Both the position numbers and the translations under genes were made by a program. A stretch of 32,798 nucleotides of DNA from assembly GCF_022179345.1 (NCBI RefSeq), contig NZ_BPQR01000040.1, forward strand, positions 1-32,798, given 5' to 3'. Below are positions 22,912 to 31,728 of the stretch, one piece after another. The notes below the pieces were generated by a model that saw only the letters and a program-made list of their open reading frames with translations, was not told the origin of the DNA and did no database searches. The first letter of the stretch is position 1; each line of letters opens with the position of its first letter. Origin of the DNA: Methylobacterium jeotgali (lineage in GTDB: Bacteria > Pseudomonadota > Alphaproteobacteria > Rhizobiales > Beijerinckiaceae).

Positions 22912-24291
22912 ATGCGCATGATCCGCGAACCGGCACGCGATATTCCCGTCCTGATCGACGCTGACATCGTCGTGGTCGGCGGAGGGACGACCGGGCCAAT
23001 CGCCGCCGTCGCCGCCGCGCGCCGCGGCAAGAAGGTCGTCCTGATCGAGCGGTTCGGCTCTCTCGGGGGCAACCTCACCCTTGGCCTTAACACCAAGCCG
23101 TCCGGCGCGCTCGTCGGCGGGCTGCCGCTCGAACTATGGACGCTCGCCCGGTCCGAAGGCGCCGCGGGTGCGGACTACTTCGCAGGCACGAAGACGGGCA
23201 AGGTGAAGATCGCCTCCCCCTGCGACCCCGAGATCATGAAGATGCTCCTGACCCGCCTGTGCGCGGACGCCGGGGTCGAGATCTTGTTCGAGACCGTCGT
23301 CTCGCGGCCCGTCCTCGACGGCGACACCCTGCGGGGCGTCGTGATTGAGAACAAGGGCGGGCGCAGCTTCATCGAGGCCAAGGTGGTGATCGACTGCTCG
23401 GCCGACGGTGATGTCGCGGCCGGTGCAGGCGCGCCCTTCGTGATGGGCTCGGGCGAGGCCGGCGAGGATCTCAAGGCGCAGCCGGTCGGCATGTACTTCA
23501 CCATGTCCGACGTCGACGTCGTCGCCCTAGCCCGCTGGGCGCGTCAGACCGACGATGTCCCCGCGCAGGCGATCCCCGAGAAAGATGCCGACCTCGACTA
23601 CGGGCTGTGGCTGACGGGCTTCAATAAGACGATCCGCGCGTATCGCGCCGAGACCGGCATCGACCTGCCCCGCGAGAACATCACCCTCAAGACCGCTAAC
23701 GGGCTGATGTATGTGAACGCGACGCGCGTGATCGGCGTCGACGTCTTCTCGGCGACCGCGTTCAGCGCTGCGGTCGTGGAATGCTACCGGCAGATCGTGG
23801 AGTACGCCCGGTTCCTCGTCGCGACGGTGCCGGGGTTCGAGCGCGCCAAGATTGCCCAGATCGCGCCGGTGCTCGGTGTGCGCGAGACTCGCCACATCGT
23901 TGGGGAGTACACGCTGACCGAGAGCGACGTGCGCGGCGACAAGTCCTTCCCGGACAGCATCGCGGCCGACGTGTCCGCCTTCGACGTGCACGACGTGAAG
24001 GGGGCCGACGTCGATTTCCAAGGCCTGCGCCCCTACGAACTGCCTTACGGCTGCATGGTCCCACTCGGCGTCGAACAACTGCTGGTCGCCGGGCGGTGCA
24101 TCTCGGCGGACCACGCCGCCCATGGCCGCAGCCGCAACGTCCCCGCCTGCATGGCAACCGGCCAGGCTGCCGGCATCGCGGCCGCGATCGCGATCGAGGG
24201 CAACACCAGCGTCCGCCACGTCCCGATCGAGCGCGTCCAGGGGGCGCTGCGCGAGATCGGGATGCCGCTGCACGCGGATGAGTTGCGGTGA
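22912..24291 (+). CDS. FAD-dependent oxidoreductase (FAD_oxidored family)
   Basis: 459 residues from ATG 22912, chosen for the GGGAGGA at about 22899-22905; an earlier ATG at 22888 lacks one. The Rossmann motif GGGTTG is at 23-28 in IVVVGGGTTGPIAAVAAARR, with the FAD-ribose acid Glu46 in VVLIER. GSLGGN and GLNTKPSGALVGG follow, as in the PF12831 family. VVIDCSADGDVAAGAGAPF is the second FAD-binding segment. Near the end, LLVAGRCISADHAAHGRSRN and CMATGQAAGIAAA form the final FAD-contact motif. Family members oxidise or reduce diverse small organic substrates; the substrate cannot be predicted. It heads a cassette with a regulator, a hydrolase and a symporter, and converges on the IclR gene with 17 bp between stops. 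Confidence 0.88.
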   Translation: MRMIREPARDIPVLIDADIVVVGGGTTGPIAAVAAARRGKKVVLIERFGSLGGNLTLGLNTKPSGALVGGLPLELWTLARSEGAAGADYFAGTKTGKVKIASPCDPEIMKMLLTRLCADAGVEILFETVVSRPVLDGDTLRGVVIENKGGRSFIEAKVVIDCSADGDVAAGAGAPFVMGSGEAGEDLKAQPVGMYFTMSDVDVVALARWARQTDDVPAQAIPEKDADLDYGLWLTGFNKTIRAYRAETGIDLPRENITLKTANGLMYVNATRVIGVDVFSATAFSAAVVECYRQIVEYARFLVATVPGFERAKIAQIAPVLGVRETRHIVGEYTLTESDVRGDKSFPDSIAADVSAFDVHDVKGADVDFQGLRPYELPYGCMVPLGVEQLLVAGRCISADHAAHGRSRNVPACMATGQAAGIAAAIAIEGNTSVRHVPIERVQGALREIGMPLHADELR

Positions 24292-24308
24292 CAGCCGTGT
24301 CGGCGGCC

Positions 24309-25103
24309 TTAGACCGCCTCCGTATCGCCGCCGCGCCACCCAAGCCGGGTCGAGACCTGGGCGGCGGCCCGGACTACCAGATCCTGCACCGCCTCGACGT
24401 CCTTCAGGACGGTCTCGGAGTCGGACAGGTTGATCGCCGCGACGATGGCCCCGTCGCGGTCGCGCACCGGCGCCGACAGGCTGACGATGCCGCTCACGAA
24501 ACCCGAGAGGTTGGTCGCATAGCCCCGCGCGCGTTCGGCCGCGATCAGGGCGGACAGCGCCGCGACGTCGACCGGGGTCTGGTCGGAGAACGCCTGCATC
24601 GCGACGCCATCGTAGAGGACGGCGAGTGCGGCCGGGCTCATGTCGAACAGCAGCGCGCGGCCGGAGGCGACCGCGTGGCACGGGTAGCGCGTGCCGACCG
24701 GGATGTCGCCCCGGAGCCGGTGGTGCGAGGGTGCGTTGAGGACATAGACGATCTCGTTGCCGTCGCGCACGCACATGTGGGCGGAGAAGCCGGTGCGGTC
24801 GCGCAGCGCGTAGACCGTCTCACGGCCCGCGGCGATCACCGCCGTCCCCTCAAGGTAGTCGAGGCCCAGCAGCAACACCTTCGGCCCAAGCTGGAAAGCG
24901 TGCGAACTGGGCAGCCGCTGGAGGTAGCCGTCACGCTCGAGCGTGTAGGCCATCCGGAAGGCGGTCGCGCGGGAGAGGCCGAGCTCGGCCTCGATGTCCG
25001 GTACGGTGACGACGCGCCGCTCGCGGCGGAACAGCGAGAGGATGGCCAATCCGCGGCGCAGGGCGGTGACGATGTAGCGGGACTGCTCGGACTTCTCCAG
25101 CAT
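24309..25103 (-). CDS. IclR-family transcriptional regulator
   Basis: 264 residues from the ATG at 25101-25103. A longer frame exists, but the added 54 residues are Arg/Pro-rich and not domain-like. The winged helix-turn-helix spans about 14-75 (ALRRGLAILSLFRRE, VPDIEAELGLSRATAFRMAY). The IclR effector-binding domain (GAF-like) follows with GFSAHMCVRDGNEIVYV, GTRYPCHAVASGRALL and ERARGYATNLSGFVSGIVSL. It should bind a small organic ligand and control the divergent hydrolase-symporter genes from the 160-bp gap at 25104-25263, and perhaps the oxidoreductase. Length and motifs are normal for the family. Confidence 0.92.
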   Translation of the reverse strand: MLEKSEQSRYIVTALRRGLAILSLFRRERRVVTVPDIEAELGLSRATAFRMAYTLERDGYLQRLPSSHAFQLGPKVLLLGLDYLEGTAVIAAGRETVYALRDRTGFSAHMCVRDGNEIVYVLNAPSHHRLRGDIPVGTRYPCHAVASGRALLFDMSPAALAVLYDGVAMQAFSDQTPVDVAALSALIAAERARGYATNLSGFVSGIVSLSAPVRDRDGAIVAAINLSDSETVLKDVEAVQDLVVRAAAQVSTRLGWRGGDTEAV

Positions 25104-25263
25104 GGCGTCGACCGTCCCCGCGTTCCCGAACCCGGCCGAGCTTGGCCGCCGATCGAAGGATGTCCTCCAAGCACGGCGAACTGGCAAGATGACGGCCCGC
25201 GGTCCGCGCGCGGGCGGCGCGACGCGGTGGGGGTATCCGGTGTATGACGCGGGGACCGCGTAC

Positions 25264-26409
25264 ATGACCGGGATCGATCCCGTCCCCGCCGCCGTGCTGC
25301 CGCCGGGGATCCGGGCGCGCCTCGTGCCGGACGTGAACGGCCTCGCCTTCCATGTGCTGGAGGTGGGCTCGGCGGGTGAGCGCCCGAGCCTCCTGCTCCT
25401 GCACGGCTTCCCGGAGCTCGCCTACTCCTGGCGCCGCGTTATGGTCCCGCTCGCCGAGGCCGGCTTCCACGTCGTCGCGCCCGACCAGCGCGGCTACGGC
25501 CGCACCTCGCCGGCACCGGTCGGCTACAGCGACGATCTCGCGCCGTTTGGCATCCTGAACCTCGTCCGCGACATGGTCGCGCTCGCTTCCGCCCTCGATA
25601 TCCCTGCCTTCGCGGGGGTGGTGGGCCACGACTATGGGGCCTCGGTCGCCGCCGCTTGCGCGCTGGTGCGGCCGGACCTGTTCCGATCACTCGTCATCAT
25701 GAGCGCCCCGTTCCTAGGGGCACCGGCGTGGCCGCTGCCGCCACCGCGGTCGAGCGATCCGATCAACGACGCGCTGGCGGCGCTGGAACGGCCACGCAAA
25801 CACTATCAGGCCTACTTTGCTACGTCCGAGGCGAACGGGCATATGTGGAGGGACCCGCGCGGCGTGCACGATTTCCTGCGCGCCTACTTCCACGTCAAGA
25901 GCGGCGACTGGGTCGGAAACTGGCCGTTCGAGCTCGGATCGTGGGCGGCCGAAGAGCTCGCCCGGATGCCGGACTACTACATCATGCCGCTGGCGCTCGG
26001 CATGGCGGAGACGGTCGCTCCAGAGATGCCCTCGGCCTCGGCGATCGAGGCCTGCGCGTGGCTGACCGAGCGCGAGCTCGGCTTCTACAGCGGGGAGTAC
26101 GCGCGCACCGGCTTTCAGGGCGGCCTCCAGTGGTACCGCGGCCGCATCGACGGGAGCCTCGCGCGCGGCCTCTCCCTGTTCTCCGGCCGAACGATCGACT
26201 GCCCCGCGCTGTTCATCGCGGGCGACCGCGACTGGGGCGCCCGGCAGATCCCCGACGGCATTGAGACGATGCGGACGCGGGCGTTCAGCAGGATGCGGGA
26301 GCCACACTTCGTCGCCGGCGCGGGTCACTGGGTGCAGCAGGAGCGGCCGGAAGAGACCGCTGCCGCGATCATCGCATTCTTGAACGAGCCCGGTCGCGAC
26401 CGGGACTGA
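25264..26409 (+). CDS. Epoxide-hydrolase-like alpha/beta hydrolase
   Basis: 381 residues from ATG 25264; in-frame starts up to 25102 would overlap the IclR promoter region and are less likely. The oxyanion motif HGFPE is at 47-51, the nucleophile Asp123 is in VVGHDYGAS, the acid is probably Asp321 in FIAGDRDWG, and the base is His355 in GAGHWVQQERPEE. Asp as nucleophile points to epoxide hydrolases or haloacid/fluoroacetate dehalogenases rather than esterases. The lid has RTGFQGGLQWYR (281-292), where epoxide hydrolases carry a catalytic Tyr, which favours that activity. Cytoplasmic, no signal peptide. It lies divergent to IclR and 111 bp before the symporter gene, consistent with a shared catabolic pathway. 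Confidence 0.88.
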   Translation: MTGIDPVPAAVLPPGIRARLVPDVNGLAFHVLEVGSAGERPSLLLLHGFPELAYSWRRVMVPLAEAGFHVVAPDQRGYGRTSPAPVGYSDDLAPFGILNLVRDMVALASALDIPAFAGVVGHDYGASVAAACALVRPDLFRSLVIMSAPFLGAPAWPLPPPRSSDPINDALAALERPRKHYQAYFATSEANGHMWRDPRGVHDFLRAYFHVKSGDWVGNWPFELGSWAAEELARMPDYYIMPLALGMAETVAPEMPSASAIEACAWLTERELGFYSGEYARTGFQGGLQWYRGRIDGSLARGLSLFSGRTIDCPALFIAGDRDWGARQIPDGIETMRTRAFSRMREPHFVAGAGHWVQQERPEETAAAIIAFLNEPGRDRD

Positions 26410-26520
26410 TACGCCGATCGCCGCGCGGCGGCGGGACGGACGACGATATCAGCGCCACGCCGAGCGGTAGGCATCCCATCTCGGCAGAAGGGCGCGATAC
26501 ATCTAGGAGGGGAGAGTTCG

Positions 26521-27957
26521 ATGGCAGGCGTCGAAGTACAAGGGACCGTCTTGATCGTCACGGTCGTCATGGTCGTCGTCTATCTCGCGATAACGACGTG
26601 GCTCACCTTCCGATATCGGGCCAAGACCTCCGCGGACTACATGGTCGCCGGCCGTTCGGTTCCGGCCGTGGTCATCGGCGTGCTCATGATGTCGGAGTTC
26701 ATCGCGCCGAAGTCGACGGTCGGAGTAGCCCAGGCAGCCTTCGAGTCCGGGATGGCCGCGGCGTGGGCGGTGGCGAGCGTGTCACTCGGCTTCCTGCTGT
26801 TCGGGCTGGGGTTCGCCAAGCGGCTCTACACGTCCGGCGAGTACACCATCTCCGCGGCCATCGCCCAGAAGTACGGGCGCTCGACGCAGCTCACCGTGTC
26901 GCTCATCATGATCTACGCGCTCCTGCTCGTGCTCGTCGCGCAGTACGTGAGCGGGGCGGCCGTGCTGGCGTCCGCTTTCGGCCTGCCGCTGACGACCTCG
27001 TCGATCCTGATCGCGGCCATCAGCACGGCCTACTGCATGATCGGCGGGCAGAAGAGCACCGCCTACGTCTCGCTCATGCACACCGTCCTCAAGATCGTTG
27101 GCGTCATCATCGTGTTCGGCGCCGCGCTGTACATGAGCGGCGGGGTCACCCCGGTGGTCGCGGCGCTGCCGCCCAAGTACTTCACCTGGGACGGGTCGGT
27201 CGGGCTGACGACGATCGTCGCGTGGACCATCGCGAGCGTCGGCGCGATCTTCTCGACGCAGTTCATCGTCCAGGCGATCTCGTCGCTCAAAGGGCCGCAG
27301 GACGTGCGCGGCGCGTGTATCATCTCCGCGATGCTGTGCCTCCCGGTGAGCCTCGCGCTGGGCTTCATCGGCGTCGCGGCGAAGTTCCTGTTCCCCGAGA
27401 TGAAGAGCCTCTACGCGTTCCCGGTGTTCCTCAACCACCTGTCGCCGTTCCTCTCCGGCCTGGTGATGGTGTCGATCATCGCCTCGATCCTCGTCGCGGT
27501 CGGGACGGTGGTGGTGGCGACCTCGGCCTTGATCGTGCGCGACTTCTACGTCCCGATGGCCAAGCCGACCGCCGAGCGGGAGCTTCGGGTGTCGCGGCTG
27601 CTGGCCATACCGATCGCCTTCCTGCCGCTGTTGCTCGTGTTCTTCGCCCCCCAGGTGCTCCATCTGTCGTTCTTCACGCGGGCGCTGCGCCTGGCGATCA
27701 CGGTCGTGGCGGTGTTCGCCTTCTACTTTCCGAGGTTCGGCAGTAACCGCGGCGCGACGCTCGGTCTGCTCGGCGCGACGGTGACCACGACGGGCTGGTA
27801 CCTCATGGGGGATCCGTTCGGCATCGACGACATCTACATAGCCCTGGTCACACCGGCGGTCGTGATCACCATCGAATGGCTCGTGCGGCGCATCACCGGC
27901 GTCCCGGCGCCTGAACGGGGGCAGGTTGGTACCACCGTACAAGCACGCGTTCCGTGA
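26521..27957 (+). CDS. Sodium:solute symporter (SSS family)
   Basis: 478 residues from ATG 26521, with an AGGAGGGG ribosome site about 10 bp upstream. About 12-13 membrane helices are visible. The N-terminal ADYMVAGRSVPAVVIGVLMM is the classic start of SSS transporters (PutP/PanF/ActP type). Further signature pieces are LGFLLFGLGFAKRLYTSGEY, TAYCMIGGQKSTAYVSLMHT, STQFIVQAISSLKGPQDVR and TSALIVRDFYVP. The protein imports a small organic solute (carboxylate, amino acid or similar) with sodium. The gene is complete and of normal length. It probably feeds the substrate of the neighbouring hydrolase and oxidoreductase. The tail after RRITGVPAP is short and polar. Confidence 0.92.
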   Translation: MAGVEVQGTVLIVTVVMVVVYLAITTWLTFRYRAKTSADYMVAGRSVPAVVIGVLMMSEFIAPKSTVGVAQAAFESGMAAAWAVASVSLGFLLFGLGFAKRLYTSGEYTISAAIAQKYGRSTQLTVSLIMIYALLLVLVAQYVSGAAVLASAFGLPLTTSSILIAAISTAYCMIGGQKSTAYVSLMHTVLKIVGVIIVFGAALYMSGGVTPVVAALPPKYFTWDGSVGLTTIVAWTIASVGAIFSTQFIVQAISSLKGPQDVRGACIISAMLCLPVSLALGFIGVAAKFLFPEMKSLYAFPVFLNHLSPFLSGLVMVSIIASILVAVGTVVVATSALIVRDFYVPMAKPTAERELRVSRLLAIPIAFLPLLLVFFAPQVLHLSFFTRALRLAITVVAVFAFYFPRFGSNRGATLGLLGATVTTTGWYLMGDPFGIDDIYIALVTPAVVITIEWLVRRITGVPAPERGQVGTTVQARVP

Positions 27958-28100
27958 CGGCCATAGGTGGCCACCGGCGGTGTTCGACGTGGCGGACGCG
28001 GTGATGTTCTCGGCCGAGTCGGCCACGGGCCGCTACCCCGTGGAGTACAGCTACTTCCCGCAGGCTGGGCCTGCAGCCAGGCGCGCAAGGGCTGACTATC

Positions 28101-28235
28101 ATGCCGATCCGCCCAGAGAAACGCTGGCTCTACCCGATCGACGAGAAGGAGCTGTTTGCGGTGAGGCGCTGCCGGCGCTGTGAGGGCTGCGGGCCGCCGC
28201 ACGGCCGCCTGCCCCCCGTCAATCGCAAGGTGTCA
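28101..28235 (+). pseudogene. HNH-type hypothetical protein, N-terminal scrap
   Basis: The ATG at 28101 opens MPIRPEKRWLYPIDEKELFA and then RCEGCGPPHGR. This resembles the start of short HNH-endonuclease-like proteins of related bacteria, which begin MPIRPE.R..YP.DW and carry a CEGCG zinc motif. The continuation is lost at about 28235, where the convergent TonB-tail gene ends. The 140 bp before it show no gene. Recognition is from memory of the motif. Confidence 0.45.
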
Positions 28236-29731
28236 TCTCGACCTGCATGGTGCCTCCGGCGAACCGGCCGAGTTCGGGGAAGGGCGCGGTGGCGGTGATC
28301 GCGCGGTGTGCCGCCTCGACCGCAGCTTGCATGTCCTCGGGGCTCGCCTGCGTACTGTCGGCGGTCAGCAGCTTCGAGGGCTCGGTGATCCGTCCGTCAA
28401 AGTCGAGCGTCACCGCGAAGTTCAGCCGCAGGCTCGGATCGCCCGCCGAGGCCGCCGGCAACGCCCAGGCCTGGCGCAGTCGGCGCGCCATCGCCCGCTC
28501 GCCGTCGCGGCGGTTCGGCCGGCTCGTGCAACGAAGGTCCGCAGGAGACGGGACGACAGGCGGCAAATCGGCCTTCGGTGATCCTGCACCGTCCGCCGGT
28601 GCCGCGGCGCTACCGCCCGGCCGACGTGCCCGCGGGGTGCCGTCATCGGCCGGCGTCACCCGGCAGGGGCCGAACACGATGCACACCGTCGGCGGCTCCG
28701 ATTCGAGCAGGAACTCCTCGGCCTCCGGCGCCTCGACATGCACGATGGCGTAAGGCGGTGACACGCCCCTCAGGATCGCGAGGCTCGCGGTGTCGGTGCC
28801 CTCGACCCGGCAGAACATCCCCTGGTCGGGCGAGCCAGGGCTGCCGAGGCGCCCCGAGAGACGAACCATCCAGCCGTTCGGGGTGCGGTCGATGCGGGCG
28901 ACCCCGGCATTGAGGTCGATGCCGCGCGTGAGCGAGCGCTGGAACTCCTCTCGCCGCAGGGGGTTCTCGCCCGCCGAGACCATCTGCTGGCCGAGCCACT
29001 CGAAGCTGTCATAGGGCCCGGTCTCAGGTGTCGGCGCCGGCTGCGGTCGGCTGGCAGTTGCGCGCTTGTTGTCCTCGATGATCTGGTCGCGCAGCTTCGT
29101 GAAGTCCTCGGCCGTCTTCTGCAGCAGGGTGGCGACGCGCGGGGCATCGCCCAGGCCCTTCATCAGCACCCGGATGCGGGCGACGTAGCCATCGAGGCGG
29201 GGCAGCAGTTCCGCGTGGGGCATCGTGTCGGCGGCCTCCGTGAAGCGCTGCAACTCCTCGATGAAGGGCTTGATCGTGCGCGCTCGCTCGGCGTCCCGGC
29301 CTCGGCGCACGGTCTCGGCGTCCTGCCGAGCCTGGGCTTGGCGAGCGGCAGCCTCTGCATCGGCTCGCCGTTTCTCTCCCTCGATTTCGCCTTGCCGCCG
29401 TCGTGCATCCTCCACCGCTCGTCGGCCCCTCGCCTCGTCGCGGGACATGCCGATCTTGAAGCGGAGCTCGCCCACCGCGGTGTCGATGGCGCGCACCGCC
29501 TCGCCGCGATTGGCGGGGCCGATCCGGCCCCAATCCGGCCGCTGCTCCCGGCAGGCGAGGAAGTAGTCCCGGAACTCGGCGAGGTCTGCATCGGTCCAAT
29601 CGGCGAGCGCCTTACCGTAGGGCCGCGGGGTGAAGGGCGAGACCTCCTGCGAGAAGCTCTCGTGCAGCGGCCAGCGGCAGCCGCCGATGCGGTCGAGGTG
29701 CTCGCCGATCGGACCGGCCGAGGCGCCCCGC
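28219..29731 (-). CDS. TonB/TolA C-terminal-domain protein, probably 5'-truncated
   Basis: The frame stops at 28219-28221 and is readable up to about 29731, roughly 503 residues. Above that point it runs over the nhaA remnant of the other strand, so the natural N-terminus, presumably with a signal or anchor, appears lost. Visible parts: a helical Arg/Glu/Ala-rich coiled-coil region (RRAVEDARRRQGEIEGEKRR), two diverse beta regions (GWMVRLSGRLGSPGSPDQG, GTDTASLAILRGVSPP), a Pro/Ala linker, and at the end LRLNFAVTLDFDGRITEPSK with AAVEAAHRAITATAPFPEL. This last part has the layout of TonB/TolA C-terminal domains. The likely site of action is the cell envelope. Function unknown. A decayed paralogue lies at 21728-22711. 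Confidence 0.6.
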
Positions 29732-30312
29732 GGCCACCCTACCTCGTTCTGGGCGGAGTGCTCTGGGTACTGCTCCTGCTGTCGGGAGTGCACGCGACCA
29801 TCGGGGGCGTACTGCTCGCCATCACGATTCCACTCAAGGTGACCCCTGGACGGCCCGAGGACCCGACCTCGCCCCTCCACCGGCTGGGGCATGTGCTGCA
29901 CCCCTGGTCGGCCTACCTCGTGCTGCCGATCTTCGGCTTCGCCGACGCCGGCGTCTCGTTGGCGGGCTTCACACCGTCCATGCTGCTGGATCCCGTGACG
30001 CTCGGTGTGGCGCTCGGCCTCTTCCTCGGTAAGCAGATCGGCGTGTTCGGGTTCGTGCTGGCGGCCGTGAAGCTCGGGTGGGCCCGGCGTCCGGCAGGCG
30101 CAAGCTGGTTGCAGGTCTACGGCGTCTCGCTGCTCTGCGGGATCGGCTTCACGATGAGCCTGTTCATCGGTCTGCTGGCGTTTGCTGGTCGCCCCGACCT
30201 CGAGGCCGAGACCAAGATCGGTGTGCTGGTAGGCTCGCTGGCGTGCATGGGGCTCGGCGCGCTCGTGCTACGCTTGGCGCCGAAGCGGACCGCGAGCCGA
30301 TATGCATCCTGA
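29725..30312 (+). pseudogene. nhaA: Na+/H+ antiporter NhaA, C-terminal half only
   Basis: From about 29725 the + frame reads PYLVLGGVLWVLLLLSGVHA, TIGGVLLAITIPLKV, LPIFGFADAGVSLAG, LGLFLGKQIGVFGF and CGIGFTMSLFIGLLAF, the second half of NhaA including the conserved Lys of helix X (FLGKQ). The first half, including the paired Asp residues of helix V that bind sodium, is missing, being replaced by the TonB-tail gene on the opposite strand. The protein cannot transport. The C-terminus is intact up to the TGA at 30310-30312. Confidence 0.85.
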
Positions 30313-30654
30313 AGCAGATCGATGCGGCGGGCCGGTCCTCGCCAAAGCTACTGTCCGCAGTCCGCCGATCTCACCGGCGGGGCTGACACGCAAGGCGGCC
30401 TTAGATGAAAGATGGACCGGGGCGAGCCGGGGTCGGGGGCATCGGTATCCCGCAGCGGGGTCGGCGGCACGGTTGATGCGGCCGGTAGGTCCTCGACCAG
30501 GAATGCGACAGAGGAAAGCTATATTATCGCCACTGGCGATGCAACGAAGTGCCTCAAGAGCATGCGCACGCGCCGAATGACTCTTGATGGATTGCAATAG
30601 TTTCAAACATTCTCCTACCTGATGGATTTCAAACTCACGATCCGCATCTAGAAA
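30313..30654. other. Intergenic stretch without a recognisable gene
   Basis: About 340 bp after the nhaA remnant. Frames on both strands lack ribosome sites and domain-like sequence. GC drops from about 30510 onward. Confidence 0.4.
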
Positions 30655-30729
30655 CTAGTTCTCTGAAAGTTTCAGCGCATTGGCAACCCGACCGAGGCGA
30701 TCCCTTGCCAAGCTGACTTCATCCGCCAT
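30655..30729 (-). CDS. Tiny ORF with a strong ribosome site
   Basis: 24 residues: MADEVSLARDRLGRVANALK then LSEN, followed by TAG. The ATG at 30727-30729 is preceded on the minus strand by GGGGAGGAGC, a near-ideal ribosome site at good spacing. The peptide is an amphipathic helix. It may be the N-terminal stub of a gene cut by rearrangement, or a genuine small protein. Confidence 0.35.
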   Translation of the reverse strand: MADEVSLARDRLGRVANALKLSEN

Positions 30730-30888
30730 GCTCCTCCCCTTCTTATTTTCTGGATCCGATCTGGCGCAACCCCTAGACCGGGCAGACAACGCAATGCAAT
30801 CACAAAACGTAATGTCGATGCATCGGGACTTGTCGGCGGCCGCGCCGTAGGTAATTTATGACCCATTGATCTGAGATTGGCGACGGCA

Positions 30889-31434
30889 ATGATCTTCGTC
30901 ACTGATGCTAACGGTCAGACGATTTATACCGGCAATGAGTGGGAGACCCTTACAGGTCAAAGTATCGGAGAGTCATTAGGATTAGGATGGCTCGATCGGG
31001 TTCATCCGGATGATCGTAAAGTTGTACTCGACACTGTAGAAGAAGCGCGAAAAGCAATCAGTCAGTTCAGCATCAGATATAGAGTCATTCGACCTGGCGG
31101 ATCGATGGTTTGGGTAGCTGTCGGCTGCATCCCTTCAATTGGGCCTCCGGATTATTCTTTCATCGGATACCTCGGATCACTTACCGAATTGGCTCCGCCG
31201 TCATCCAATTCGATGACCGCATACGGAAATGTCAACACCTTTGTACCGCCACCATCCCGAGCTGAACCTATGGCTGCGGATCATCTAGATCAAATCGCCG
31301 ATCATCTGATCCTGACTAATTCACTTATAGAGGCGAATGGCCCAGAGGCGGCCCTTCCAGGCGTTCGCTACGCTCTCTACCAGATAGGATTGGCCCTCGC
31401 CGCGCGTAGTCTTCGGCCGAAGACCATCAATTAA
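30889..31434 (+). CDS. Single PAS-domain protein
   Basis: 181 residues from ATG 30889; a TTG at 30877 is also in frame. Residues 1-105 are a PAS_3-type fold: MIFVTDANGQTIYTGNEWET, then LTGQSIGESLGLGWLDRVHP and DD, and FSIRYRVIRPGGSMVWVAV. The first strand starts immediately, so the domain may be slightly clipped at its N-terminus. The C-terminal 75 residues are polar and then helical (DHLILTNSLIEANG, VRYALYQIGLALAARSL), without kinase, cyclase or DNA-binding motifs. Stand-alone PAS proteins act as small-molecule or redox sensors through partner proteins. The composition is AT-richer than neighbouring regions. The partner is unknown. Confidence 0.75.
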   Translation: MIFVTDANGQTIYTGNEWETLTGQSIGESLGLGWLDRVHPDDRKVVLDTVEEARKAISQFSIRYRVIRPGGSMVWVAVGCIPSIGPPDYSFIGYLGSLTELAPPSSNSMTAYGNVNTFVPPPSRAEPMAADHLDQIADHLILTNSLIEANGPEAALPGVRYALYQIGLALAARSLRPKTIN

Positions 31435-31597
31435 GACTGTTCTCGCGGTCGTCGTTGAAGGAAATGACATTATGGATATTGAAAAAGTAGCGCGGCATTT
31501 GGCATTTTTACTTCGATACTCGACCCGCTGCCTTAAACTGTGATGGTGTCGGTCAGATTAGGCCACCTTACCGCCTACCAGGCGACCGACAGAGAAA

Positions 31598-31624
31598 AGC
31601 CCGCCGCGGCGAACTGGGCGGGCT
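31598..31624 (-). terminator. Rho-independent terminator, minus strand
   Basis: AGCCCGCC (31598-31605) pairs with GGCGGGCT (31617-31624) around an 11-nt loop. Read on the minus strand the stem is followed by TTTTCTCT. It sits about 105 bp past the natural end of the DUF2059 gene (31729) and fits as its terminator. Confidence 0.65.
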
Positions 31625-31728
31625 GAGTCACTCAGGAAGGAACCCTTGGGAAGGTCCACGCCGACCTTATACTAAAGCATGAGACTTCTAACCCCTGGCA
31701 TACCAGCCTTCGGGGTCGGCTACGCCAT

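Noticed and set aside
26598..28026. Long frames on both strands overlapping the symporter
   Set aside because: Charged, Arg/His/Asp-rich shadows of the SSS gene; no family features.
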